A DNA stretch of 64,000 nt. Source: Mucilaginibacter sp. GTDB lineage: Bacteria > Bacteroidota > Bacteroidia > Sphingobacteriales > Sphingobacteriaceae. Below the pieces are notes generated by a model. It was not told where the DNA came from and made no database searches. It saw nothing but the letters and a program-made list of their open reading frames with translations. Location: contig NZ_JAQBOD010000031.1 of the NCBI RefSeq assembly GCF_028288205.1, forward strand, positions 140,961 through 204,960, given 5' to 3'. Positions 54,032 through 62,439 of the stretch are shown one piece after another. Numbering within the stretch: position 1 is the first letter of the stretch; the number at the start of each line of letters is the position of its first letter. The translations under genes were made by a program, and so were the position numbers.

Positions 54032-56344
54032 TTACTTCCTTTTAGGCAATGCAAATACAAGATAGCCTTTTGGTACATCTTCTTCCTTCTTTGTTTTATC
54101 AAACAACGGGCCGCATGAAACTACAACCAGGTATTGGCGCCCGTCTTTTTCAAACATAGCAGGTACACCATTAGGGTTGTTTCGTTGCAAGTCATACTGC
54201 CATATTTTTTTGCCGTTTTCTGAATCATAACAATAGATATGCCCATCTCTGCTGGTGGCAAACACCAACCCCGAAGCAGTAATCACCATGCCCTTATTTG
54301 ATGAACCACCGGGGAACCCTAATCCGTCTATACCAACTTTCGGATCGGTACCATGTCCTATGGTCCATTTCATAATGCCTTTATTCAGGTCATAACAGGC
54401 AAGGCCACACCATGGTGGTGATAACAGGTTAGCAGCGTCTACCCCATAACCGCGGGTCTCGGCATACTCAGATTTGCCCCCGGTATGGCCCTCGGGGTAA
54501 TCTTTCATCCCCTGCGTATAGCCTGTTGATTTTATGGGCGCGCTCCCTAAAGCCACAACCGGCCCCAACGGTATAGTTTCTATAGCTACAGCACGGCCAC
54601 GGCCAGCAGGGGGCGCCAGGAACGCGTAAATAGAAGAAATAGCCGCGTCATCCAAATGTGGCTGGGCCTGCATTCTTCCGCGGCCTTGTGTTAAAATTGT
54701 TTTAAAATCGTCAGAGGTTATCCTGCTGCCTATGTTAAGCAGTGAAGCACCGTTTCCGGGTATACCGCCTCGATCTTCGCCATGGCATGCCTGGCAATTT
54801 TGTATGTAAGCGGCCCTTCCGGCAGCAGCACGCGCGGCAGCAGCAGCTTGGTTTCCACCTCCTCTAACCTGTGAATGATCTACTTTTTTCAGCTGATAGA
54901 TACATGGCTCGTTAGAGAATAGTACATATACTAATCCTTTATCCGGGTTGGCGGCTGTATTTTCAAAATTAGCCCCGCCAAATGCTCCCGGTATGCTAAC
55001 TACCTCATATTTATCAGAAAGTGGCTGGAACGGTGCCGATTTAGCAGCCGCCAGTCTTGGTCCCCATTTTGCTTTTTCTTCGGGAGTGAAATACGGGTTC
55101 AAATCGCTCAACAGCGCTATGTGCTTGGTAAAAGGAGGAATAACGGTTGGGATAGGTTGTGTGGGCCATGCATGTTCATTAGGCATATCACTTGCCGGAA
55201 CCGGAGTTTCCACAATGGGCCATATAGGTTTGCCTGTAACACGATCCAATACATACAGGTATCCACCTTTGGAAGCACCTGCCACCACATCAACTTTTTT
55301 ACCGTTATGGTTTATAGTAACCAGTTGCGGGGCGGCAGTCATGTCATAGTCCCAAAGATCATGGTGCACGGTTTGAAAGTGCCATATATGTTTGCCGGTA
55401 CGTGCATCAAGCGCCAGGATACAGTTTCCATATAAATTCATTCCTTCACGGTCAGATCCATCATAATCATAGGTTGGTGAACCAAGCGGAAAGTAGGCTA
55501 TGCCGCGTTTTTCGTCAATAGAAATATCTCCCCAGGCATTTGTTCCGCCTGCATATTTATAAGCATCCTTGGGCCAGGTTTCATAACCGGGCTCACCCGG
55601 AAAAGGTATAGTATGAAATATCCATACTTGTTTGCCGGTTATCACATTAAACGCCCTAACATGGCCCGGACCCGAAAATAAGGCCTCGCCGGGAAAAGAT
55701 CCAAGGATAAGCAGGTTTTCAAAAATATGCCCCGGTGAAGTAGGCATGGCACGGGAAAAAAGTGAAGTGTCACGGTCAAGGCCCTGTTTAAGATCAACCG
55801 ATCCATGATCGCCAAAAGTCAGTATTGATTTGCCTGTAATAGCGTCAATAGCTTGTAACGAATTACCAAAGCAGGTAAGCAAGCGTTTTTGCTTTTTATC
55901 CTTGCTTTGCCAAAAGTTAATTCCCCGCTGGATTATGCCACGCAGGTTGGTATGTATCCATATCTCTTTTCCTGTAGCGGCATCCATCGCTACAAGCGAG
56001 TTGTTTTTTGCCAGCACATACATTATGCCATCTACAATGATGGGGTTAAACTTGTAGTATTCTGTTTTATCGCCCGATGGGTATACATATTCAACCTTTA
56101 ACTGGTTAATGTTTTCTTTGTTGATCTGTGTAAAATCAACAAATTTAGAATGGTCAGGGCCCCCGCCGTAATCTTTCCATTGCGAGTGTTGTTTGGTAAC
56201 AGCAGTCGATTTCTTTTTAGATCCGGGTTTGGTGTTTTTGGGAACAATAGCGGCAATACATGCTATGCCTATCAGCAACAGCGCCGCAGCTTTTATACGC
56301 TTTGAACTATGTAATTTATTTAAGGTTGATCTCATCTTCTTCAA
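54032..56344 (-). CDS. PQQ-dependent dehydrogenase with cytochrome c domain (copy 3)
   Basis: A 770-residue extracytoplasmic quinoprotein. An N-terminal hydrophobic segment (about 17-34) anchors or exports it. Eight-bladed propeller motifs are visible (WKDYGGGPDHSKFVDFTQIN, LVAMDAATGKEIW, CILALDARTGKHIWHFQTVHHDLWDYD). A cytochrome c domain is inserted before the last blades: CQACH at 517-521 and probable distal Met558 in GRGRM. The last blades then resume (NKGMVITASGLVFATSRDGHIYCYDSENGKKIWQYDL). It oxidises an alcohol or sugar and passes electrons from PQQ to its own haem. It follows copy 2 with no gap (stop and start adjacent). No PQQ synthesis genes are in the window, so PQQ may be imported or made elsewhere. 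Confidence 0.9.
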   Translation of the reverse strand: MKKMRSTLNKLHSSKRIKAAALLLIGIACIAAIVPKNTKPGSKKKSTAVTKQHSQWKDYGGGPDHSKFVDFTQINKENINQLKVEYVYPSGDKTEYYKFNPIIVDGIMYVLAKNNSLVAMDAATGKEIWIHTNLRGIIQRGINFWQSKDKKQKRLLTCFGNSLQAIDAITGKSILTFGDHGSVDLKQGLDRDTSLFSRAMPTSPGHIFENLLILGSFPGEALFSGPGHVRAFNVITGKQVWIFHTIPFPGEPGYETWPKDAYKYAGGTNAWGDISIDEKRGIAYFPLGSPTYDYDGSDREGMNLYGNCILALDARTGKHIWHFQTVHHDLWDYDMTAAPQLVTINHNGKKVDVVAGASKGGYLYVLDRVTGKPIWPIVETPVPASDMPNEHAWPTQPIPTVIPPFTKHIALLSDLNPYFTPEEKAKWGPRLAAAKSAPFQPLSDKYEVVSIPGAFGGANFENTAANPDKGLVYVLFSNEPCIYQLKKVDHSQVRGGGNQAAAAARAAAGRAAYIQNCQACHGEDRGGIPGNGASLLNIGSRITSDDFKTILTQGRGRMQAQPHLDDAAISSIYAFLAPPAGRGRAVAIETIPLGPVVALGSAPIKSTGYTQGMKDYPEGHTGGKSEYAETRGYGVDAANLLSPPWCGLACYDLNKGIMKWTIGHGTDPKVGIDGLGFPGGSSNKGMVITASGLVFATSRDGHIYCYDSENGKKIWQYDLQRNNPNGVPAMFEKDGRQYLVVVSCGPLFDKTKKEEDVPKGYLVFALPKRK

Positions 56345-58696
56345 TTACTTCAATTTAGGCAATGCGAATACAATATATCCCTTAGGCACATCTTCGTCCT
56401 TTTTGGTTTTATCGATTAAACCACCTGCAGAGCATATTACTAAATACTGGCGCCCGTTTGATTCGTACATAGCAGGTATGCCACCCGTATCGGCCCTTTG
56501 CAGGTCATACTCCCATAAAATTTTACCATTATCAGCATCAATGGCCCGTAGCTTTCCATCTTTACAGGTGGCAAATATTAATCCCGATTTGGTGATAACC
56601 ATACCTTTGTTTTGCGTACCGTTTGGAAGGCCCATACCTTTTGTGCCGTTTTTAGCATCGTCGCCAAGGCCAATTCTCCATTTCATAGCACCTGTATTCA
56701 GGTCATAAGCGGCTATACCGCACCATGGTGGTGATAATATATTTGGTGCAGGCGCCCCCCAGTTGCTGGCTTCAACATACTGAACTCTTTTACCTGTATA
56801 ATTTTCGGGATAATCTTTCATACCACCTGCGCCAAAACCAGGGCCTGCAGGTGCCGCACCAGGTTTTAAAGGCGCGCCGCCCGAAGCTACTACAGGCCCG
56901 TCAATTACAGGCGGTGTTGCATTATCCGCGCCACGGCCTCCACGCCCCCCGCGTACTGCAGGGGCCAGGTAAGCATATATATTAGCAACAACACTATCTT
57001 CTAAATGCGGAAAACTTGGCATCCGCCCACGGCCCGCGCTTATAACGCTTTTAAAAGCATCAAGCTGTACTCTTCCACTTAATGTAAGCAGGGTAGGTGC
57101 ACCCCCGGTTATACCGGCCTTGTCTGCACCATGGCATGATTGGCAGTATTGCGCATAGGCAATCTGACCCTTAACATTACCGGCAACTGCGCCAAAATTG
57201 GCACCGCCTATTCCCTGGCCAGCCTCCGGCCTTGGTTTTAATTTGTAAAAATCAGATAGCTCCTGGAACATTACATACACCAATCCCTTATCAGGATTTG
57301 CGGCAGTATTACCATAATTGGCACCACCAACCGAGCCAGGATTAGAAAGTACCTCGTATTTATCAGAAAGTGGCATATACGGCCCCGATTTAGCAGCCAA
57401 TAGCCTCGCGGTCCATTTTGCTTTTTCTTCGGGCGTAAAGTACGGGTTCATGTCATCAATGGTAACAATGTGCCTGTTAAATGGCGGTATTACCGTTGGG
57501 AACGGTTGTGTGGGCGATGATTTTTCATCGGGCATTTCACTCTTTGGTACCGGGCGCTCTTCTATCGGCCATAACGGCTTTCCGGTGATACGGTTAAACG
57601 CGTATAAGAAACCGTTTTTGCCCGCTACTGCTACTGCTTCAACCTTTTTACCATTATGGTTTACGGTGATCAACTGCGGGGCGGCGGTCAAATCATAATC
57701 CCAAATATCATGGTGTACAGTCTGGAAGTGCCATAGGTGCTTGCCTGTTTTAGCATCCAAAGCCAAAATGCAATTGCCATATAAGCCATTACCCGGGCGG
57801 TCGGCGCCATCATAATCATAAGTGGGCGAGCCCAAAGGGAAATAAGCAATACCATGTTTTTCATCGACAGATATTTCTCCCCAGGTATTTATAGCGCCTA
57901 CATATTTGTAAGAATCTTTATAATCCCATGTTTCATAGCCGGGTTCACCCGGTTGTGGGATAGTGTGGAATATCCATTCTTGTTTGCCGGTAAGGATGTT
58001 AAATGCCCTAACGTGGCCCGGACCAGAAAACAGGTTCTCGCCGGGTGATGAGCCTACCAATATCAGGTTTTTATAAACGTGGCCGGGAGAAGTGGATGAG
58101 CCTGTACGGAACAATGAAGGATCGCGGTCAAGGCCCTCTTTCAGGTCGACAGAACCGTTATCGCCAAATGTCAATATAGTCTTACCGGTGATGGCATCAA
58201 TTTCCTGTAAGGTATTGCCTAATGTTACAATAAGGCGTTTTTGCTTTTTATCAGGACTTTGCCAGAAATTAATGCCCCGCTGGCCTATCCGCAGGTTGGT
58301 ATGTATCCATATTTCTTTACCGGTTGTTGCATTAATTGCTATCAGCGACATGTTTTTGGCCTGCACATACATCACATTATCAACAATAATAGGATTGAAT
58401 TTATAAGCCTGCTTATCGCCGCTTGAGTATATAAATGCAGGCTCCAGCTTGGTTACGTTTTGTTTGTTGATCTGGGTAAAATCAACAAATTTTGAGTGGT
58501 CGGGTCCACCGCCAAAATCATTCCACTCGGTATGTTGTTTGGGGATTAACGAAGCTGACGTATTTTTCTTGGCTGATGTGCTTTTTTTAGGGGTTTGGGC
58601 TATAGCGCCATAACCAATAAAAAATATCAGCAACAGTGCGACTTTAGCGCTTGTTGAGATAAATAATTTGGTTATTGTTACAGGGTTGGGTTTCAT
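56345..58696 (-). CDS. PQQ-dependent dehydrogenase with cytochrome c domain (copy 2)
   Basis: A 783-residue paralogue of the two neighbouring genes. A hydrophobic signal (about 13-33, ending GAIAQT) suggests export with cleavage. It has the family opening WNDFGGGPDHSKFVDFTQIN, propeller blades, HFQTVHHDIWDYDL, and an inserted cytochrome domain with CQSCHG near residue 525 and GRGRMPSF as the likely Met ligand. A linker rich in Arg and Gly (AVRGGRGGRGADN) joins the cytochrome to the final blades. It starts 25 bases after copy 1 and touches copy 3. Three copies with slightly different binding loops suggest different substrates. Confidence 0.9.
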   Translation of the reverse strand: MKPNPVTITKLFISTSAKVALLLIFFIGYGAIAQTPKKSTSAKKNTSASLIPKQHTEWNDFGGGPDHSKFVDFTQINKQNVTKLEPAFIYSSGDKQAYKFNPIIVDNVMYVQAKNMSLIAINATTGKEIWIHTNLRIGQRGINFWQSPDKKQKRLIVTLGNTLQEIDAITGKTILTFGDNGSVDLKEGLDRDPSLFRTGSSTSPGHVYKNLILVGSSPGENLFSGPGHVRAFNILTGKQEWIFHTIPQPGEPGYETWDYKDSYKYVGAINTWGEISVDEKHGIAYFPLGSPTYDYDGADRPGNGLYGNCILALDAKTGKHLWHFQTVHHDIWDYDLTAAPQLITVNHNGKKVEAVAVAGKNGFLYAFNRITGKPLWPIEERPVPKSEMPDEKSSPTQPFPTVIPPFNRHIVTIDDMNPYFTPEEKAKWTARLLAAKSGPYMPLSDKYEVLSNPGSVGGANYGNTAANPDKGLVYVMFQELSDFYKLKPRPEAGQGIGGANFGAVAGNVKGQIAYAQYCQSCHGADKAGITGGAPTLLTLSGRVQLDAFKSVISAGRGRMPSFPHLEDSVVANIYAYLAPAVRGGRGGRGADNATPPVIDGPVVASGGAPLKPGAAPAGPGFGAGGMKDYPENYTGKRVQYVEASNWGAPAPNILSPPWCGIAAYDLNTGAMKWRIGLGDDAKNGTKGMGLPNGTQNKGMVITKSGLIFATCKDGKLRAIDADNGKILWEYDLQRADTGGIPAMYESNGRQYLVICSAGGLIDKTKKDEDVPKGYIVFALPKLK

Positions 58697-58721
58697 GATT
58701 AATTATAATTGGTTTGGTTGG

Positions 58722-61046
58722 TTATTTTTTTGATGGAAGTGCGAAAACAATATACTGTCTTGGCACCTCGGCGTTTGGTTTTGATTTATCTATTTGGTCT
58801 GATACAGAACAGATGGCCATGTATTGCTTGCCATTTACCTGGTACATGGTAGGCAAGCCATCGGGTACGCGGGGTAGTTTTACCTGCCATAACAAGTTGC
58901 CGTTATCTTCGTCGTAAGCATATATCCTGCCATCCAAACAGGTGGCGAATATGATTCCGGTAGAGGTTACTATCATGCCTTTATGCTGTGAGCCAACAGG
59001 CAGACCGGTATCTTTACCGCCCAGCTTATCATCGTTGCCTAATGCTCTTTTCCATTTTATTTTGCCGGTATTCAAATCATAAGCTGCTATTGCCGACCAT
59101 GGCGGCGACAATAAATTTGGATAGCCCAAACCGTAGCTGGTGGTTGAGCCATCTGTATACTTCTCTTTTGGAGAGGTTACTCCGGCTGGATAATCGCGCA
59201 TAGGTTTGGTAGGCATTTTTTGAAACTCCTCGCCACCCGGCGCACCGCCTGATGCAACCACAGGGCCGTCGGTTTTTGTTACATCGGTTGCCTGGAAGCC
59301 ACCACGGCCGCCACGTGCGCCCGCGCCGCCGCCTCTCTGGCTTGCGGCTGATGAAAGAAATTTATATAAAGCAGTAACGTTTTGATCGCCAAGGTGAAGA
59401 AAGGATGGCATTTGCGCCCGGCCCGTACTTACAATCGTCTTGAAATTATCAAAATTAACCCGGTTGTTAATATCAACAAGGTTGGGCCCCAAACCACCCG
59501 TATGCTCAACGCCATGACAGGTTTGGCAATTTTGTACATATAGCGCTTTTGCTCTTTCAGTTTCGTCGGCAGATAATGGTATGCGCAATTCGGCAGGTTC
59601 AACTTTTTTCAGTCTGTAAACAGAGGGCTTATCCTGGTAAGAAACATATACATATCCCTTTACCGGGTTTGCCGCGGTATTCCCGTGGATGGCCCCGCCG
59701 TTAGCGCCGGGCATAGTAATAGTTTCATATTTATCAGAAAGCGGTTCAAACAAACCGCTGTGTGCGGCTAATATGCGTTTGCGCCATGTTTCTTTTTCTG
59801 TCGCGGTAAAGTATGGGTTAATATCATCAACAGTAACCACCTGCCTGCTAAATGGCGGCACTACCGTTGGTACGGGTTGTGTAGGCCATGATTCTTCGCC
59901 CGGCATAGTGCTTTTTGGTACAGGTTTTTCGTCTATAGGCCATAATGGCTCGCCGGTAACACGGTTAAATACAAACAGGAAGCCTTGTTTGGTAGCTTGT
60001 GCCACCGCGTCAACCTTTTGGCCGTTATGGGTTACGGTAACCAGTTGCGGCGCAGCAGACGCGTCAAAGTCCCAAAGGTCATGGTGCACCATCTGAAAGT
60101 GCCAGATGTGTTTACCTGTACGGGCATCGAGCGCCAAAATGCAATCGCCGTACAAGCCTTTGCCTATACGGTCGGCACCATAATAATCATAAGTAGGCGC
60201 GCCTAACGGGAAATAAGCGATACCGCGTTTGGCATCAATAGATATTTCGCCCCATGTATTTACGCCGCCCACATATTTATAGGCATCTTTTGGCCAGGTT
60301 TCATAACCCGGTTCGCCGGGGAGGGGGATAGTATGAAATATCCATGCCATTTTACCCGTAACCACATTATAAGCACGCAGGTGTCCCGGAGGCGAAAATG
60401 TGTTCTCGCCCGGAGATGAACCCAAAAGTATCAGATCATCATATATAGCACCCGGCGAGGTAGAGGTAACACGCGTCATAGTTTCCGGATCACGATCAAG
60501 CCCCTCCCTAAGGTTAACCGCACCGTTAGTGCCGAATGTAAGTATGGATTTACCGGTTTGCGCGTCTATTTCCTGTAAAGTATTGTTCATGCAAAAAATA
60601 AGGCGGCGATCTTTTCTGTCCTTGCTCTCCCAATAATTCATACCCCTTTTTGAAGCGGTGTTTAAGCCGGTATGTATCCAAATCTCTTTGCCATTTGTGG
60701 CATCCAATGCTACCAGCGAATTGTTTTTCGCCAATACATACATTACATTGTCTACTATTAAGGGATTAAATTTATAACTCGAAACATTGTCGCCGGTAGA
60801 GTAGGTCCAGGCAACTTGCAGTTGGTTTACATTTTTTTTGGTGATCTGGTTAAGTGTGGTATATTTTGACTGATCGGGCCCGCCGCCATACTCTCTCCAG
60901 TTTATATAAGGATCAACATAATTGCTATTAGCGTAAATAACTTTTTTGGTCATGCAACCAAAACAAATGGCTATTATTACTAATACTATGGTTGCCACAG
61001 TACCCCAAATGCGTACCGGCGATAGCTTAATCTTTTTAAAGTTCAT
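58722..61046 (-). CDS. PQQ-dependent dehydrogenase with cytochrome c domain (copy 1)
   Basis: A 774-residue quinoprotein, first gene of the seven-gene leftward block. Its signal ends AICFGC, so it is probably a lipoprotein (the other two copies are not clearly so). It has WREYGGGPDQSKYTTLNQIT, propeller repeats, HFQMVHHDLWDFDASAAPQ, an inserted cytochrome c domain with CQTCHG near residue 525 and GRAQMPSF as probable Met ligand, a Gly/Arg-rich linker (RGGGAGARGGRGGF), and final blades. It would take electrons from a sugar or alcohol at the outer face of the inner membrane or in the periplasm. The block's promoter must lie in the 249 bases upstream, next to cydB. Confidence 0.9.
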   Translation of the reverse strand: MNFKKIKLSPVRIWGTVATIVLVIIAICFGCMTKKVIYANSNYVDPYINWREYGGGPDQSKYTTLNQITKKNVNQLQVAWTYSTGDNVSSYKFNPLIVDNVMYVLAKNNSLVALDATNGKEIWIHTGLNTASKRGMNYWESKDRKDRRLIFCMNNTLQEIDAQTGKSILTFGTNGAVNLREGLDRDPETMTRVTSTSPGAIYDDLILLGSSPGENTFSPPGHLRAYNVVTGKMAWIFHTIPLPGEPGYETWPKDAYKYVGGVNTWGEISIDAKRGIAYFPLGAPTYDYYGADRIGKGLYGDCILALDARTGKHIWHFQMVHHDLWDFDASAAPQLVTVTHNGQKVDAVAQATKQGFLFVFNRVTGEPLWPIDEKPVPKSTMPGEESWPTQPVPTVVPPFSRQVVTVDDINPYFTATEKETWRKRILAAHSGLFEPLSDKYETITMPGANGGAIHGNTAANPVKGYVYVSYQDKPSVYRLKKVEPAELRIPLSADETERAKALYVQNCQTCHGVEHTGGLGPNLVDINNRVNFDNFKTIVSTGRAQMPSFLHLGDQNVTALYKFLSSAASQRGGGAGARGGRGGFQATDVTKTDGPVVASGGAPGGEEFQKMPTKPMRDYPAGVTSPKEKYTDGSTTSYGLGYPNLLSPPWSAIAAYDLNTGKIKWKRALGNDDKLGGKDTGLPVGSQHKGMIVTSTGIIFATCLDGRIYAYDEDNGNLLWQVKLPRVPDGLPTMYQVNGKQYMAICSVSDQIDKSKPNAEVPRQYIVFALPSKK

Positions 61047-61217
61047 ATAAAGGTTTATTCGATAGTTATCAGGTTAAAAAAACGACAAGCATAGCTATGC
61101 CATTTAAATAAAATATAAAAAAAATGTATACTTAGTGTACTGGGTTAATTGGTGCAATCGATATCAAATATAAATTATATAATATATATTTTACCAAATT
61201 GTACCCAGAATGTTACG

Positions 61218-61260
61218 CTACTACATCGATTTCGCAAGAGATACCCTATCGATTTAGTAG
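61218..61260. promoter_or_regulatory. 13-bp inverted repeat between cydB and the PQQ block
   Basis: CTACTACATCGAT and ATCGATTTAGTAG are complements apart from one mismatch, with a 17-base spacer. It lies 36 bases after the cydB stop and about 170 bases upstream of the first PQQ gene. There is no T-run, so an operator for the PQQ block is as likely as a terminator for cydB. Confidence 0.4.
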
Positions 61261-61295
61261 TAATTGAGAAATGTATGAAATGTGTGTTTAAACGG

Positions 61296-62309
61296 TTATT
61301 CGTGATTTGTTTTTCCGCGGAAGCTATAGAAAAGATAAAATAGGGAAGGAAGAATAAATAAACTGCCAATTAATAAGGCGATACCCAGGTCATCAATAGT
61401 TTTTGAGGTGGCGTGATTGGTTAATAAGGAAAGGTTTTTATTGTTTTTACCCATAATAAAGTTAGGGTAATGCGTATAGCCAACCGATAGTAATATCATA
61501 CTCACCTGGAAAGCGGCAAATACGCGCGCTATTTGTTTCTTACCGCGGCTAATGGTTACCCAAAGTAATATTAAAGAGATAGATGCGGCTATTACCGCTG
61601 TAAGGCTTACCGGATTGCCAAATATCCAGTGCGCCATGTGGATGTTTAGTGTTTCGGCAGCTAAGAATACCAGTCCGCCGCAAAAAAAGGCGGCCATATT
61701 AAGCACCTTAGCTTTTTTAATAAAGCGTTTAACATCAAATTCATCCGTAGCTTCGCCCACCAAATAGATGGCTGCAAGGAATCCGCAAAGTGTAACGGTA
61801 AATAGACCTACCGCCACAGAGAACCAGTTTAACCAGCTAAAAATATAGGCTGATAAAAAATCAGTAGCTTCAAAATCAATTTGTCTGGAGATAGCGCTGC
61901 CTGCGATGATGCCTAAAAACAACGGCGTTAAAAAGCTGGAATAAACAAATATGTTATTATAAAGCATCTGAGTTCGTTCGCCTTTTATCGCATCGTAATT
62001 ACGGAACGCGAAGGCCGTACCACGGGCAATAATGCCTAATAACATAATGAGCAACGGAATATGCAAATAAGTACACATTTTGCTATATATATCCGGAAAA
62101 CCAACAAATAAAATTACTACAGCAATAATAAGCCACATGTGGTTTGCTTCCCAGATTGGCCCTATGGCCTGGTACATGGTGCTGCGGGTGCGTTGCTTAT
62201 TATCAGTTGAGGTAAAAAGCTCAATAATGCCCGCGCCAAAATCAGCACCGCCTAACAAGAAGTACAATAAAATGGCGAAGAACAGGAAGATAATTACTAC
62301 GGTTAACAT
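61296..62309 (-). CDS. cydB: Cytochrome bd oxidase subunit II (CydB)
   Basis: A 337-residue inner-membrane protein with about eight or nine hydrophobic helices. The start MLTVVIIFLFFAILLYFLLGGADFGAGIIELF is the family signature (GGADFG), and GPIWEANHMWLIIAVVILFVGFP follows. It pairs with CydA to form cytochrome bd, the high-affinity oxidase that reduces oxygen with quinol without pumping protons. The gene lies 130 bases after cydA, a gap filled with a repeat. The usual small CydX subunit was not found near it. Confidence 0.94.
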   Translation of the reverse strand: MLTVVIIFLFFAILLYFLLGGADFGAGIIELFTSTDNKQRTRSTMYQAIGPIWEANHMWLIIAVVILFVGFPDIYSKMCTYLHIPLLIMLLGIIARGTAFAFRNYDAIKGERTQMLYNNIFVYSSFLTPLFLGIIAGSAISRQIDFEATDFLSAYIFSWLNWFSVAVGLFTVTLCGFLAAIYLVGEATDEFDVKRFIKKAKVLNMAAFFCGGLVFLAAETLNIHMAHWIFGNPVSLTAVIAASISLILLWVTISRGKKQIARVFAAFQVSMILLSVGYTHYPNFIMGKNNKNLSLLTNHATSKTIDDLGIALLIGSLFILPSLFYLFYSFRGKTNHE

Positions 62310-62317
62310 ATTTTTTT

Positions 62318-62438
62318 AGAATCAAGAGACAAGAATCAAGAGACAAGAATTAAGAAAATAATGGTTAAATAAATCACTATAAACAAACCCATCAAAGCAG
62401 CCGTTTATCTTGATTCTTACATCTTGATTCTTGTCTCT
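62318..62438. repeat. Short direct and inverted repeats between cydA and cydB
   Basis: Near-tandem copies of AGAATCAAGAGACA start at 62318 and 62332, with a decayed third copy after them. An inverted copy (CTTGATTCTTGTCTCT, 62423-62438) pairs perfectly with 62325-62340 over 16 bases. It could fold into a long-looped hairpin between the two cyd genes. Such repeats are common in genomes of this group, and their role is unknown. Confidence 0.75.
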
Positions 62439-62439
62439 A

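Noticed and set aside
54948..60636. Several rightward frames of 70-170 residues opposite the PQQ dehydrogenase genes
   Set aside because: They recur at the same relative places in all three paralogues, as expected when a conserved gene is read on the other strand.
62318..62438. Possible CRISPR-like array
   Set aside because: There are only two or three short copies without regular unique spacers, and one copy is inverted; no cas gene is nearby.
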